Below, one piece after another: positions 13,234-21,000 of a stretch of DNA of 21,537 bases. The DNA lies in contig JAEZZV010000343.1 of NCBI GenBank assembly GCA_023418375.1, positions 1 through 21,537 of the forward strand. The letters are read 5' to 3'. This DNA is from Actinomycetes bacterium (GTDB lineage: Bacteria > Actinomycetota > Actinomycetes > Actinomycetales > Cellulomonadaceae). The notes below the pieces were generated by a model that was not told where the DNA came from, did no database searches, and worked only from the letters and a program-made list of their open reading frames with translations. Both the position numbers and the translations under genes were made by a program. The stretch's first letter is position 1. Each line of letters begins with the position of its first letter.

Positions 13234-14105
13234 CCGGGCGGCGGGTGGGGCGCGCCCTCGACGCCTCGATGGGCCTGCTGAACGACATCTCCAGCCGGGC
13301 CCTCGAGCCCGACTACGCGCACGCCGCCGAGCGCGCCCGGCTGTCCGGCCCCCCCACCACCCGCCGCAGGATCCGGCGCGCCGCCACCGCCCTGCTCGTG
13401 GCGGCGCTCCTCGGTGGCGCCACCATGGTCGCCGTCCTCCAGCTGCGGCAGCCGACCGTCGGGGGCGCCTCGCCCCGAGAGCTGCTCGTGCGCGAGATCG
13501 AGGACCGCACCGGCGAGGCCGAGGGGCTCGCCGCGACCCGCGACGAGCTGACGGCCGAGATCGCCGCCATCCAGGAGGAGGCCCTCGCGGCGGACCCCAG
13601 CTTCCTGGCCCGCCTCGCCGAGACCGAGGTCCTGTCCGGCGCAGGGCCGGTGAGCGGCCCCGGCCTGGTCATGGTGCTCGACGACGGCCCGGACGCGGTG
13701 GCCGAGGACGACCCGGAGGCGCGCGTGCAGGACGTCGACCTGCAGGTCGTCACGAACGCGCTCTGGGCAGCCGGCGCGGAGGCCATAGCCGTCAACGGGC
13801 ACCGCCTCACCGCGCTGAGCGCGATCCGCAGCGCGAGCCAGGCCGTCCTCGTGGACCTCGCGCCCGTACTCCCTCCCTACCGGGTGGAGGCGATCGGGGA
13901 CGTGCGGGCCCTCCAGACCGGATTCGCGCGCTCGTCGGCCGCCAACCACGTGACGTTCCTCACCGGGACGTACGGGATCACCGTGACGACGACGTCGGAG
14001 ACCGACCTGCAGCTGCCCGGCGCACCGAGCACCACCTTGCGCTACGCGGTGCCGCTCAGCGATGTGGCATCGTCTGACCGGACAGAGGAGAAGGGTTCGT
14101 CATGA
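13230..14105 (+). CDS. DUF881 family membrane protein (first copy, Rv1823-like)
   Basis: 291 aa. It has a cytoplasmic basic N-terminus, one transmembrane helix (about 50-68) and a short coiled-coil-like stretch (about 82-115, EIEDRTGEAEGLAATRDELTAE). The extracytoplasmic DUF881 domain follows, with GPGLVMVLDDGP, LQVVTNALWAAGAEAIAVNGHRLTALSAIR (family core) and a C-terminal beta portion (YGITVTTTSETDLQLPG). DUF881 proteins resemble division/sporulation-associated membrane proteins of Firmicutes; no enzymatic role is known. ATG at 13230 overlaps the upstream stop (ATGA), and its own stop overlaps the small basic protein start (ATGA at 14102-14105), so it is part of a tightly coupled operon. This position matches Rv1823 beside pgsA2. 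Confidence 0.92.
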   Translation: MTGRRVGRALDASMGLLNDISSRALEPDYAHAAERARLSGPPTTRRRIRRAATALLVAALLGGATMVAVLQLRQPTVGGASPRELLVREIEDRTGEAEGLAATRDELTAEIAAIQEEALAADPSFLARLAETEVLSGAGPVSGPGLVMVLDDGPDAVAEDDPEARVQDVDLQVVTNALWAAGAEAIAVNGHRLTALSAIRSASQAVLVDLAPVLPPYRVEAIGDVRALQTGFARSSAANHVTFLTGTYGITVTTTSETDLQLPGAPSTTLRYAVPLSDVASSDRTEEKGSS

Positions 14106-14434
14106 TCGCGCTGATCGGCCTGGTGGTGGGGGCCGTCATCGGGCTCTACCTCGACCCGACGGTCCCCGTCGCGCTCGCCCCCTACCTGCCGATCGCGGTC
14201 GTCGCCGCCCTCGACGCCCTCTTCGGCGGTCTTCGGGCGCTCCTCGACGGCATCTTCGACGACCGGGTCTTCGTCGTCTCGTTCCTGTCGAACGTCGTCG
14301 TCGCCGCGCTCATCGTGTTCCTCGGCGACCAGCTCGGCGTGGGGACCCAGCTCTCCACCGCGGTCGTCGTCGTGCTCGGCATCAGGATCTTCTCGAACGC
14401 GGCCGCCATCCGGCGACACCTGCTGAAGGCCTGA
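14102..14434 (+). CDS. sbp: Small basic protein, DUF1290 family
   Basis: 110 aa, three hydrophobic segments (about 1-17, 27-46, 55-75) plus a final amphipathic/hydrophobic helix (about 80-98). Typical DUF1290/Sbp features are the opening MIALIGLVVGAVIGLYLDP, PYLPIAVVAALDALFGGLRA and a C-terminal RIFSNAAAIRRHLLK. In Firmicutes sbp lies next to ftsA-ftsZ; here it sits between two DUF881 genes exactly as Rv1824 does. ATG at 14102 overlaps the preceding TGA; the next gene begins 4 nt after its stop. The molecular role is unknown, probably membrane/division associated. Confidence 0.94.
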   Translation: MIALIGLVVGAVIGLYLDPTVPVALAPYLPIAVVAALDALFGGLRALLDGIFDDRVFVVSFLSNVVVAALIVFLGDQLGVGTQLSTAVVVVLGIRIFSNAAAIRRHLLKA

Positions 14435-14437
14435 GCC

Positions 14438-15199
14438 GTGCCCGACCACCGCCTGCCCACCCAGGAGCCCGCCTCGAGCCCCTGGCGCGTGCTCGCGCGC
14501 GCAGCTCTCCCGCGGGCCACCCGCGGCCAGCTGCTCACCGGCGTGCTCTGCGGGGTGCTCGGGTTCGCGCTCGTGGTGCAGGTGCAGGCCAACCGGGCCG
14601 ACCCGCTGGCCAGCCTGCGGCAGGACGAGCTCGTGCGGCTGCTCGACGACGTCACGCGCAACGGCGAGGACCTCGAGGCGCAGATCGCGGATCTGCGGGC
14701 GCAGCGCAACGAGCTCGCCACCGCCTCGGACGGTGACCGTGCGGCGCGCGACGCCGCGCGGGAGCGGGCGGAGGTCCAGGGCATCCTCGCCGGGCGGCTG
14801 CCCGCTGAGGGGCCCGGCGTGGAGCTCGTGGTGGCGGATCCGACCGGCGAGGTCGCGGCGACGACGCTGTACACGGTGCTCGAGGAGCTCCGTAACGCCG
14901 GCGCCGAGGCAGTGCAGCTGCAGAACCTGAGGCTGACCGCGTCGAGCTACATCATCGACACGCCGGACGGCATCGAGGTCGACGGGGTGCTGGTCGAGTC
15001 GCCCTACCGCTGGCTCGCGATCGGCGACCCCGACACCATGGCGACCGCGCTCGGCATCCCCGGCGGCGCGCTCGCGGTCGTGCGGAACTCGGGCGGCACG
15101 ACGAGCGTGACGCCGAGCGACCTGGTGAGCGTGACGGCCGTGCGGACGGTCGACGCTCCCCGGTACGCCACCCCCGTGCCGTCCGAGGAGACGGGCTGA
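14438..15199 (+). CDS. DUF881 family membrane protein (second copy, Rv1825-like)
   Basis: 253 aa. Layout is like the first copy: a short cytoplasmic N-terminus, one transmembrane helix (about 28-48, GVLCGVLGFALVVQVQ), a coiled-coil stretch (about 55-105, rich in Asp/Glu/Arg/Leu heptads) and a DUF881 domain. The core includes GPGVELVVADPTG, LYTVLEELRNAGAEAVQLQNLRLTASSYII and a C-terminal IAIGDPDTMATAL-type segment. The GTG at 14438 is 4 nt after the Sbp stop, so it is translationally coupled. The paired DUF881 proteins may form a heteromeric extracytoplasmic complex, with Sbp between them; that is inference from conserved order. Confidence 0.92.
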   Translation: MPDHRLPTQEPASSPWRVLARAALPRATRGQLLTGVLCGVLGFALVVQVQANRADPLASLRQDELVRLLDDVTRNGEDLEAQIADLRAQRNELATASDGDRAARDAARERAEVQGILAGRLPAEGPGVELVVADPTGEVAATTLYTVLEELRNAGAEAVQLQNLRLTASSYIIDTPDGIEVDGVLVESPYRWLAIGDPDTMATALGIPGGALAVVRNSGGTTSVTPSDLVSVTAVRTVDAPRYATPVPSEETG

Positions 15200-15299
15200 C
15201 CGGCACGGTCGGGGCGCGCCGGGGGCTGCCGGTACCGGTGCGCGCGGCCTAGGCTGTCCTGCACCACCCCCGGCCGAACGCCGATGTCGAGGAGGACCG
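15200..15299 (+). promoter_or_regulatory. garA upstream region: hairpin, palindrome and -10 box
   Basis: The gap holds a short dyad GACCG-GCA-CGGTC (15198-15210) overlapping the preceding stop, a 10-bp palindrome CCGGTACCGG (15229-15238), a -10-like TAGGCT (15250-15255) and a strong Shine-Dalgarno GAGGAGG (15289-15295) before the ATG. No clear -35. The leader would be about 38 nt. No gcvH coding remnant is seen. Confidence 0.45.
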
Positions 15300-15788
15300 A
15301 TGACCCAGAGCGATCCGTCCGAGGGCCGCTGGACCGCCGCCGAGACCACCATCAGCTTCGGCGAGGGGCTCGTCAGCCCGGTCGAGCACGAGGGCCCCAC
15401 CGGGCTCTCGCCCGAGGAGCACGCAGCGGTCGCCGCGCTGCCACCGACCTCGGCTCTGCTCATCGTGCAGCGGGGCCCGAGCGCCGGTGCGCGATTCCTG
15501 CTCGACGCCGACCGGACCGTCGCGGGACGCAGCCCCGACGCGGACATCTTCCTCGACGACGTGACGGTGTCCCGCAAGCACGTCGAGTTCGTCCGCGAGG
15601 GTGACGGGTTCGTGGTCCGCGACGTCGGCTCGCTCAACGGGACCTACGTGAACCGGGACCGGATCGAGCGGGTCCTGCTGCGGGCGAACGACGAGGTGCA
15701 GATCGGCAAGTTCCGGATGACCTTCCACCCGAGCCCCGTGCGGGCGACGGGCGCCGCCCCGGACCAGGGAGCGGGCAGCGCGTCGTGA
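15300..15788 (+). CDS. garA: FHA-domain protein GarA/OdhI
   Basis: 162 aa. It is a phospho-switch protein that, unphosphorylated, inhibits 2-oxoglutarate dehydrogenase and tunes glutamate metabolism in actinobacteria. Seen: an N-terminal Ser/Thr-kinase site AETTISF (Thr16-Thr17), equivalent to the ETTS motif phosphorylated by PknB/PknG. A full FHA fold follows, with GRSPDADIFLDD (Gly-Arg), VSRKHVEF (Ser-x-x-His) and RDVGSLNGTYVN (Asn-Gly), the phosphothreonine-binding residues. The ATG at 15300 follows GAGGAGG. The stop overlaps the ftsR start (GTGA at 15785-15788). The garA-ftsR-DUF151-merR order equals Rv1827-Rv1830. Kinase and target genes are outside the window. Confidence 0.94.
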   Translation: MTQSDPSEGRWTAAETTISFGEGLVSPVEHEGPTGLSPEEHAAVAALPPTSALLIVQRGPSAGARFLLDADRTVAGRSPDADIFLDDVTVSRKHVEFVREGDGFVVRDVGSLNGTYVNRDRIERVLLRANDEVQIGKFRMTFHPSPVRATGAAPDQGAGSAS

Positions 15789-16561
15789 GTCCTGTCGCCG
15801 GCCGCCGGGAGGCGGAGGAGGAGCCGCACGTCGCCGCCCGGCCGCGACTGGTCGAGCCCTGGCCTCCTGGGGTGTCGCGGGAGCCGTCGATGCGGATCTC
15901 CGACGTGCTCGCGGACCTCGGCGCGGACTTCCCGGCGCTGACGCCGTCGAAGCTGCGGTTCCTGGAGGAGCAGGGCCTCGTGGAGCCGCGTCGGACCGCC
16001 GGCGGCTACCGGCAGTACAGCCCCGCGGACCTCGAGCGGCTGCGCTTCGTGCTCACCCAGCAGCGGGACAGGTACCTGCCGCTGCGCGTCATCCGTGAGC
16101 AGCTCGATGCGCTCGACGCCGGGCAGACGTCCGCGGCTCCCGCGCCGCGGCTGGCAGCCGCGGACGGCGAGCGGGCGACCGCAGCACCGGCCAACGGTCG
16201 CTGGACCGTGGCGGGCCTGGCCGAGCGCGTCGGCACGACCGAGGAGGTCGTCACGGCGTTCGTCGACGCGGGCGTGCTGCGCCGGGACGCCTCCGGGCAC
16301 CTGGAGCCGTGGTCGCGGGAGGCCCTGGAGATCGCCCTCGCGCTGGCCGAGCACGGGGTCGAGCCCCGGCACCTGCGGCCGCTGCGCAGCGCGGTCGACC
16401 GGCAGGTCGACATGGTGGAGCAGATCGTCGCCCCGCTGCGGGGGCAGCGGGCGGTCGCGGCCCAGGCCCACGCGGCCTCCGTCGCCGGCGAGCTGGGCGA
16501 GCTCTTCGGGCGGTTGCACACCGTGCTGGTGCGCGCCGGCGTCGCGGACCTCCCGCTCTGA
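15785..16561 (+). CDS. ftsR: MerR-family regulator FtsR (Rv1828-like)
   Basis: 258 aa. The N-terminal winged HTH follows a 35-aa variable lead: MRISDVLADLGADFPALTPSKLRFLEEQGLV then PRRTAGGYRQYSPADLERLRFVL, diagnostic of the MerR helix-turn-helix and wing. Next come RDRYLPLRVIREQL and a Pro/Ala linker. The C-terminal effector/dimer region is predicted helical and contains a second HTH-like unit (TVAGLAERVGTTEEVVTAFVDAGVL), a FtsR/Rv1828 trait. In Corynebacterium FtsR activates ftsZ expression. GTG 15785 overlaps the garA stop; a later GTG near residue 30 would also retain the HTH, so the exact N-terminus is uncertain. Confidence 0.9.
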   Translation: MSPVAGRREAEEEPHVAARPRLVEPWPPGVSREPSMRISDVLADLGADFPALTPSKLRFLEEQGLVEPRRTAGGYRQYSPADLERLRFVLTQQRDRYLPLRVIREQLDALDAGQTSAAPAPRLAAADGERATAAPANGRWTVAGLAERVGTTEEVVTAFVDAGVLRRDASGHLEPWSREALEIALALAEHGVEPRHLRPLRSAVDRQVDMVEQIVAPLRGQRAVAAQAHAASVAGELGELFGRLHTVLVRAGVADLPL

Positions 16562-16630
16562 CGTGCCGTGGCGACGGACCTGACCCGCGCGGGCGCCGTC
16601 CGAAGGGGTGCTCTCGCCGCCGGGGAGTCG

Positions 16631-16646
16631 TAGCGTGAGCGGTATG
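16631..16646 (+). promoter_or_regulatory. -10 box giving a leaderless start for the DUF151 gene
   Basis: TAGCGT (16631-16636) is followed by 7 nt and then ATG at 16644. The in-frame GTG at 16635 overlaps the -10 box and so is an unlikely start. No Shine-Dalgarno precedes the ATG. Confidence 0.55.
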
Positions 16647-17159
16647 CACGAGAACCTCGTCGAGCTGCAGGTGCTGGGCGTCCGGCGCCAGGTCCCGCTC
16701 GACCAGGTGGTCGTCCTGCTGCTCGACACCCAGGGTGGCCGGGTGCTGCCGATCGTCGTGGGCCTGGCCGAAGGACAGGCCATCGCGGCGGGGCAGGCGG
16801 GCGTCGTGCCGCCGCGACCGATGACGCACGACCTGCTCACCTCGGTGCTCCACTCGCTCGGTGCGGTGCTCGAGCGGGTGGAGATCGTCGCGCTCATCGA
16901 CGGCGTGTTCCACGCGGAGCTGGTGCTCGGAGACGGGCGCCGGATCGACTCCCGGGCCTCGGACGCCATCGCCCTGGCGGTCCGCACGAGCAGCCCGGTC
17001 CTGTGCGAGAGGGCCGTGCTGGAGGAGTCGGCACTCGACGTCCAGGACTCCTCGACCGACGAGGAGGAGGAGGTGCAGGAGTTCCGCGCGTTCCTCGACA
17101 CCGTCAACGCCGACGACTTCGTCGGCACGGACGAGGGGGACCCAGGGCCGAGCTCCTGA
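16644..17159 (+). CDS. DUF151 / bifunctional nuclease family protein (Rv1829-like)
   Basis: 171 aa. It contains the DUF151 core: VVLLLDTQGGRVLPIVVGLAEGQAIA near residues 23-48, PPRPMTHDLLTSVLHSLGAVLERVEIVALIDGVFHAELVL, and GRRIDSRASDAIALAVRTSSPVL. The last matches the 'D-S-R-P-S-D-A-I-A-L-A' family signature with Ala for Pro. Plant BBD proteins and Thermotoga TM0160 belong to this fold and are reported as nucleases; a role in the bacterial cluster is not established. The C-terminus is acidic (STDEEEEVQEFRAFLDTV). I chose ATG 16644 from the -10 geometry. It lies between ftsR and the second merR, as in mycobacteria. Confidence 0.9.
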   Translation: MHENLVELQVLGVRRQVPLDQVVVLLLDTQGGRVLPIVVGLAEGQAIAAGQAGVVPPRPMTHDLLTSVLHSLGAVLERVEIVALIDGVFHAELVLGDGRRIDSRASDAIALAVRTSSPVLCERAVLEESALDVQDSSTDEEEEVQEFRAFLDTVNADDFVGTDEGDPGPSS

Positions 17160-17164
17160 GCGCC

Positions 17165-17181
17165 GTCCGGAACGGACATTT
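17165..17181 (+). terminator. Short hairpin with ATTT tail after the DUF151 gene
   Basis: GTCCG-GAA-CGGAC (17165-17177) is a perfect 5-bp stem followed by ATTT, 6 nt after the stop codon. It is weak but is one of very few T-containing runs in this GC-rich sequence. Confidence 0.3.
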
Positions 17182-17208
17182 CCGACGCAACCGGCCTAAC
17201 CATCAGGT

Positions 17209-17275
17209 TCAACGAGACGTTGAGACTTGGACCGCGAAACGCACGGCGTGGCGCCCGCGTGGCGTCGTTGACGCC
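17209..17275 (+). promoter_or_regulatory. Two perfect inverted repeats (candidate MerR operators) upstream of merR
   Basis: TCAACG-AGA-CGTTGA (17209-17223) and GGCGTC-GTT-GACGCC (17261-17275) are perfect 6-3-6 dyads in the 197-bp gap before the second merR gene. The second overlaps the -35 hexamer. The first lies about 45 bp upstream of it, in unusually AT-rich sequence for this genome. Autoregulation by this MerR, or control by FtsR, is the simplest explanation but is inferred. Confidence 0.5.
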
Positions 17276-17296
17276 CCCAGGGGGCGGCCCTAGCGT
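17268..17296 (+). promoter_or_regulatory. Promoter of the second merR gene
   Basis: TTGACG (17268-17273), a 17-bp spacer and TAGCGT (17291-17296) form the best -35/-10 pair in the window. The start would be near 17303, giving a leader of about 54 nt with GAGGGGAG (17343-17350) before GTG 17357. Confidence 0.7.
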
Positions 17297-17356
17297 GACT
17301 CGTGGAATCATCGACCGACGGCCCCTCCCGGCCGCGGCGGACGAGGGGAGCGGCGC

Positions 17357-17938
17357 GTGAGCACCGGAGAGACGATGCCGGAGTCGGCCGGCATCCCGCA
17401 GCGCGCCCAGGGTTTCCTCTTCGGCGACGACCTGCCGGACCTGGACACGACGACCGGCTACCGCGGCCCCACCGCCTGCCGCGCCGCCGGGATCACCTAC
17501 CGCCAGCTCGACTACTGGGCCCGCACGGGCCTGGTCGAGCCGTCGATCCGACCCGCGAGCGGCTCGGGCACGCAGCGGCTCTACTCGTTCCGCGACATCC
17601 TCGTCCTCAAGGTCGTCAAGCGACTCCTCGACACGGGCGTCTCGCTCCAGCAGATCCGGACGGCCGTCGGTCACCTGCGCGAGCGGGGCGTCGAGGACCT
17701 GGCCCAGATCACGCTCATGAGCGACGGTGCCTCCGTCTACGAGTGCACCTCGGCCGACGAGGTCATCGACCTGGTGCAGGGTGGCCAGGGCGTGTTCGGC
17801 ATCGCGGTCGGCCGGGTCTGGCGTGAGGTGGAGGGCACCCTCGCCTCGCTCCCGACCGAGCGGGCGGACGAGGGCGAGGCCCTCGTCGACGGCGACGACG
17901 AGCTGTCGCTGCGTCGTCGCGCGCGGAACGCGGGCTGA
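17357..17938 (+). CDS. MerR-family regulator, Rv1830/ResR-like
   Basis: 193 aa. One MerR winged HTH (about 35-105): GYRGPTACRAAGITYRQLDYWARTGLV, then the wing RPASGSGTQRLYSFRDILVLKVVKRLLD and VSLQQIRTAVGHLRERG. The C-terminal part has LAQITLMSDGASVYECTSADEVIDLVQGGQGVFGIAVGRVWREVEGTL, conserved in the Rv1830 group and unlike metal-sensing MerR proteins (no Cys cluster). Rv1830 (ResR/McdR) affects cell-division genes and regrowth after antibiotics in M. tuberculosis; the same role here is inferred from sequence type and position. GTG 17357 has GAGGGGAG. It has its own strong promoter with candidate operators, so it is probably transcribed separately from ftsR. Confidence 0.9.
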   Translation: MSTGETMPESAGIPQRAQGFLFGDDLPDLDTTTGYRGPTACRAAGITYRQLDYWARTGLVEPSIRPASGSGTQRLYSFRDILVLKVVKRLLDTGVSLQQIRTAVGHLRERGVEDLAQITLMSDGASVYECTSADEVIDLVQGGQGVFGIAVGRVWREVEGTLASLPTERADEGEALVDGDDELSLRRRARNAG

Positions 17939-17981
17939 CCGACGCGTCCCCGGCGCGTAGTCTTCTTCCTGACGCACGTCA

Positions 17982-18011
17982 CTTGACGTTCTCTTTGTGC
18001 GCGCTTGACGT
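17982..18011 (+). repeat. Direct repeat CTTGACGT, two copies 22 bp apart, upstream of pyc
   Basis: CTTGACGT occurs at 17982-17989 and 18004-18011, two helical turns apart and on the same DNA face. Neither copy has a -10 box 16-18 bp downstream, so they look like regulator half-sites rather than -35 elements. A small dyad GACG-CA-CGTC (17971-17980) lies beside the first copy. Confidence 0.5.
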
Positions 18012-18051
18012 CCGGGGGGCGGACGGCTCTCCACGGCACCGCACGAGCAGT

Positions 18052-18089
18052 TAGCGTTCTGCCACCCGACCCGCCGACCATGAGGTGAG
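18052..18089 (+). promoter_or_regulatory. -10 box and Shine-Dalgarno of pyc
   Basis: TAGCGT (18052-18057) fits the -10 pattern shared by neighbouring genes; transcription would start near 18064. GAGGTGAG (about 18082-18089) is a near-perfect Shine-Dalgarno for the GTG at 18094 and overlaps the alternative GTG at 18085. Confidence 0.55.
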
Positions 18090-18093
18090 CCGC

Positions 18094-21000
18094 GTGTTCT
18101 CCAAGGTGCTCGTCGCCAACCGTGCCGAGATCGCCGTACGTGGCTTCCGTGCCGCGTTCGAGCTCGGTGCACGGACCGTCGCCGTCTTCCCGTACGAGGA
18201 CCGCAACTCCGAGCATCGGCTCAAGGCCGACGAGGCGTACCCGATCGGCGAGCCGGGACACCCCGTGCGCGCGTACCTCGACGTCGCGGAGATCGTCCGG
18301 GTCGCCCGCGAGGCAGGGGCGGACGCGATCTACCCGGGCTACGGCTTCCTCTCGGAGAACCCGGACCTGGCCCGCGCGTGCGGCGAGGCCGGGATCACGT
18401 TCGTCGGGCCGCCCGCGAACGTCCTCGAGCTCGCGGGCAACAAGGTCCAGGCGCTGGCGGCCGCGCGGGCGGCGGGCATCCCGGTCCTGCCCTCCTCGGC
18501 GCCGTCGGCGGACGTCGACGAGCTCGTGGCCGCCGCCCAGGAGGTCGGGTTCCCGCTGTTCGTCAAGGCCGTCGCCGGCGGCGGTGGCCGCGGCATGCGC
18601 CGCGTCGACGACGAGGCCGCTCTCCCGCAGGCCCTCGCCGCCGCCATGCGCGAGGCCAACGGTGCCTTCGGCGACCCGACGGTGTTCCTCGAGCGGGCGG
18701 TCCTGCGTCCGCGCCACATCGAGGTGCAGATCCTCGCGGACGCCACCGGCGACGTCGTGCACCTGTTCGAGCGCGACTGCTCGGTGCAGCGACGGCACCA
18801 GAAGGTGATCGAGATCGCGCCCGCGCCCGACCTCGACCCGGCGATCCGCGACGCGCTGTGCCGCGACGCGGTCACGTTCGCCCGCAGCATCGGCTACGTC
18901 AACGCAGGCACCGTCGAGTTCCTCGTCGACACCGTGGGGGAGCGCGCCGGGAAGCACGTGTTCATCGAGATGAACCCGCGCATCCAGGTCGAGCACACGG
19001 TGACCGAGGAGGTCACCGACATCGACCTGGTCCAGTCGCAGATGCGGATCGCAGCGGGCGAGACGCTGGCCGACATGGGGATCGCCCAGGAGAGCATCCG
19101 CGTCAACGGCGCCGCCCTCCAGTGCCGGATCACCACGGAGGACCCGGCCAACGGGTTCCGGCCCGACACCGGCCGCATCGTCGGGTACCGCTCACCGGGT
19201 GGCGCCGGCGTCCGGCTCGACGGCGCGACCGCCAGCGCCGGCTCCGAGGTGACCGGGCACTTCGACTCGATGCTCGTGAAGCTCACGTGCCGCGGCCGCG
19301 ACTTCCCGACGGCCGTCCGGCGAGCGCGCCGGGCCCTGGCCGAGTTCCGCATCCGCGGGGTCCACTCGAACATCCCGTTCCTGCAGGCCGTGCTCGCCGA
19401 CGACGAGTTCGTCGCCGGTCACCTGTCGACGTCGTTCATCGAGGAGCGCCCGGAGCTGCTGGCCGCCCGCGTGAGCGCCGACCGCGGGACGCGGCTGCTC
19501 ACCTACCTGGGCGACGTCACCGTCAACCGGCCGTACGGTCCGCCCGTGGACCTGCCGGAGCCGGCACGCAAGCTGCCGAAGGTGGACCTGAGCGTCCCGG
19601 CGCCCCCGGGGAGCCGTCAGCGGCTCCTCGAGCTCGGGCCCGAGGGCTTCGCCCGGGCGTTGCGCGAGCAGACGGCCGTCGCGATCACCGAGACGACCTT
19701 CCGCGACGCCCACCAGTCGCTCCTGGCGACGCGCGTGCGGACGTACGACCTCACCAAGGTCGCGCCCTACGTCGCGCGCACGACCCCGGGCCTGCTGAGC
19801 ATGGAGACGTGGGGCGGGGCGACGTACGACGTCGCGCTACGCTTCCTGGGCGAGGATCCGTGGGAGCGGCTGGCGGCGGTGCGCGAGGCGCTGCCGAACG
19901 TCGCCCTGCAGATGCTGCTGCGCGGGCGGAACACCGTCGGGTACACCCCGTACCCGGAGGAGGTGACCCGGGCGTTCGTGCGCGAGGCGTCGGCGACGGG
20001 CATCGACATCTTCCGCATCTTCGACTCGCTCAACGACGTCGCGCAGATGCGCCCGGCCATCGACGCCGTCCGCGAGCAGGGCGTCTCGATCGCCGAGGTC
20101 GCCCTCTGCTACACCGGCAACCTCACCGACCCGGCCGAGGACCTGTACACGCTCGACTACTACCTGCGGCTCGCCGAGCAGATCGTCGAGGCGGGGGCGC
20201 ACGTCCTGGCCATCAAGGACATGGCGGGCCTGCTGCGGCCACCGGCGGCACGTCGCCTCGTGAGCGCACTGCGCGAGCGCTTCGACCTGCCCGTGCACCT
20301 GCACACGCACGACACCCCGGGCGGGCAGCTCGCGACGCTCGTGGCGGCCATCGAGGCAGGCGTCGACGCGGTGGACGCGGCCAGCGCGTCGATGGCCGGC
20401 ACGACCAGCCAGCCGTCCCTGTCGGCCCTGGTCGCGGCGACCGAGCACACCGAGCGCGACAGCGGGCTGAGCCTGCGGGCCGTCAGCGACCTCGAGCCGT
20501 ACTGGGAGGCCGTCCGTCGCGTCTACCGGCCGTTCGAGTCCGGGCTGCCCGGGCCCACCGGTCGGGTCTACGACCACGAGATCCCCGGCGGGCAGCTGTC
20601 CAACCTGCGTCAGCAGGCCATCGCCCTGGGGCTCGGTCACCGCTTCGAGGAGATCGAGGCCATGTACGCGGCCGCGGACCGCATCCTCGGTCGGCTGGTC
20701 AAGGTCACCCCGTCGAGCAAGGTCGTCGGCGACCTCGCCCTGCACCTCGTCGCTCGTGGGGCCGACCCGGCGCACTTCGCCGAGCGGCCCGACGAGTACG
20801 ACATCCCGGACTCCGTCATCGGGTTCCTGGAGGGCGAGCTCGGCGACCCGCCCGGCGGCTGGCCGGAGCCGTTCCGCACGCGCGCGCTCCAGGGGCGCGC
20901 CCCGCGGCGCCGCCAGGTGCCGCTGAGCGACCAGGACCGCACCGACCTCGAGGGCGACTCCGCGACGCGCCGGGAGCGCCTGAACCACCTCCTGTTCGCC

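Noticed and set aside
16608..16643. Earlier GTG starts (16608, 16635) for the DUF151 protein
   Set aside because: They lie upstream of or within the TAGCGT -10 box; ATG 16644 matches the family N-terminus and the expected transcription start.
17982..18011. The two CTTGACGT copies as ordinary -35 elements of pyc
   Set aside because: No TANNNT box lies 16-18 bp downstream of either; the likely -10 (18052) is more than 40 bp away.
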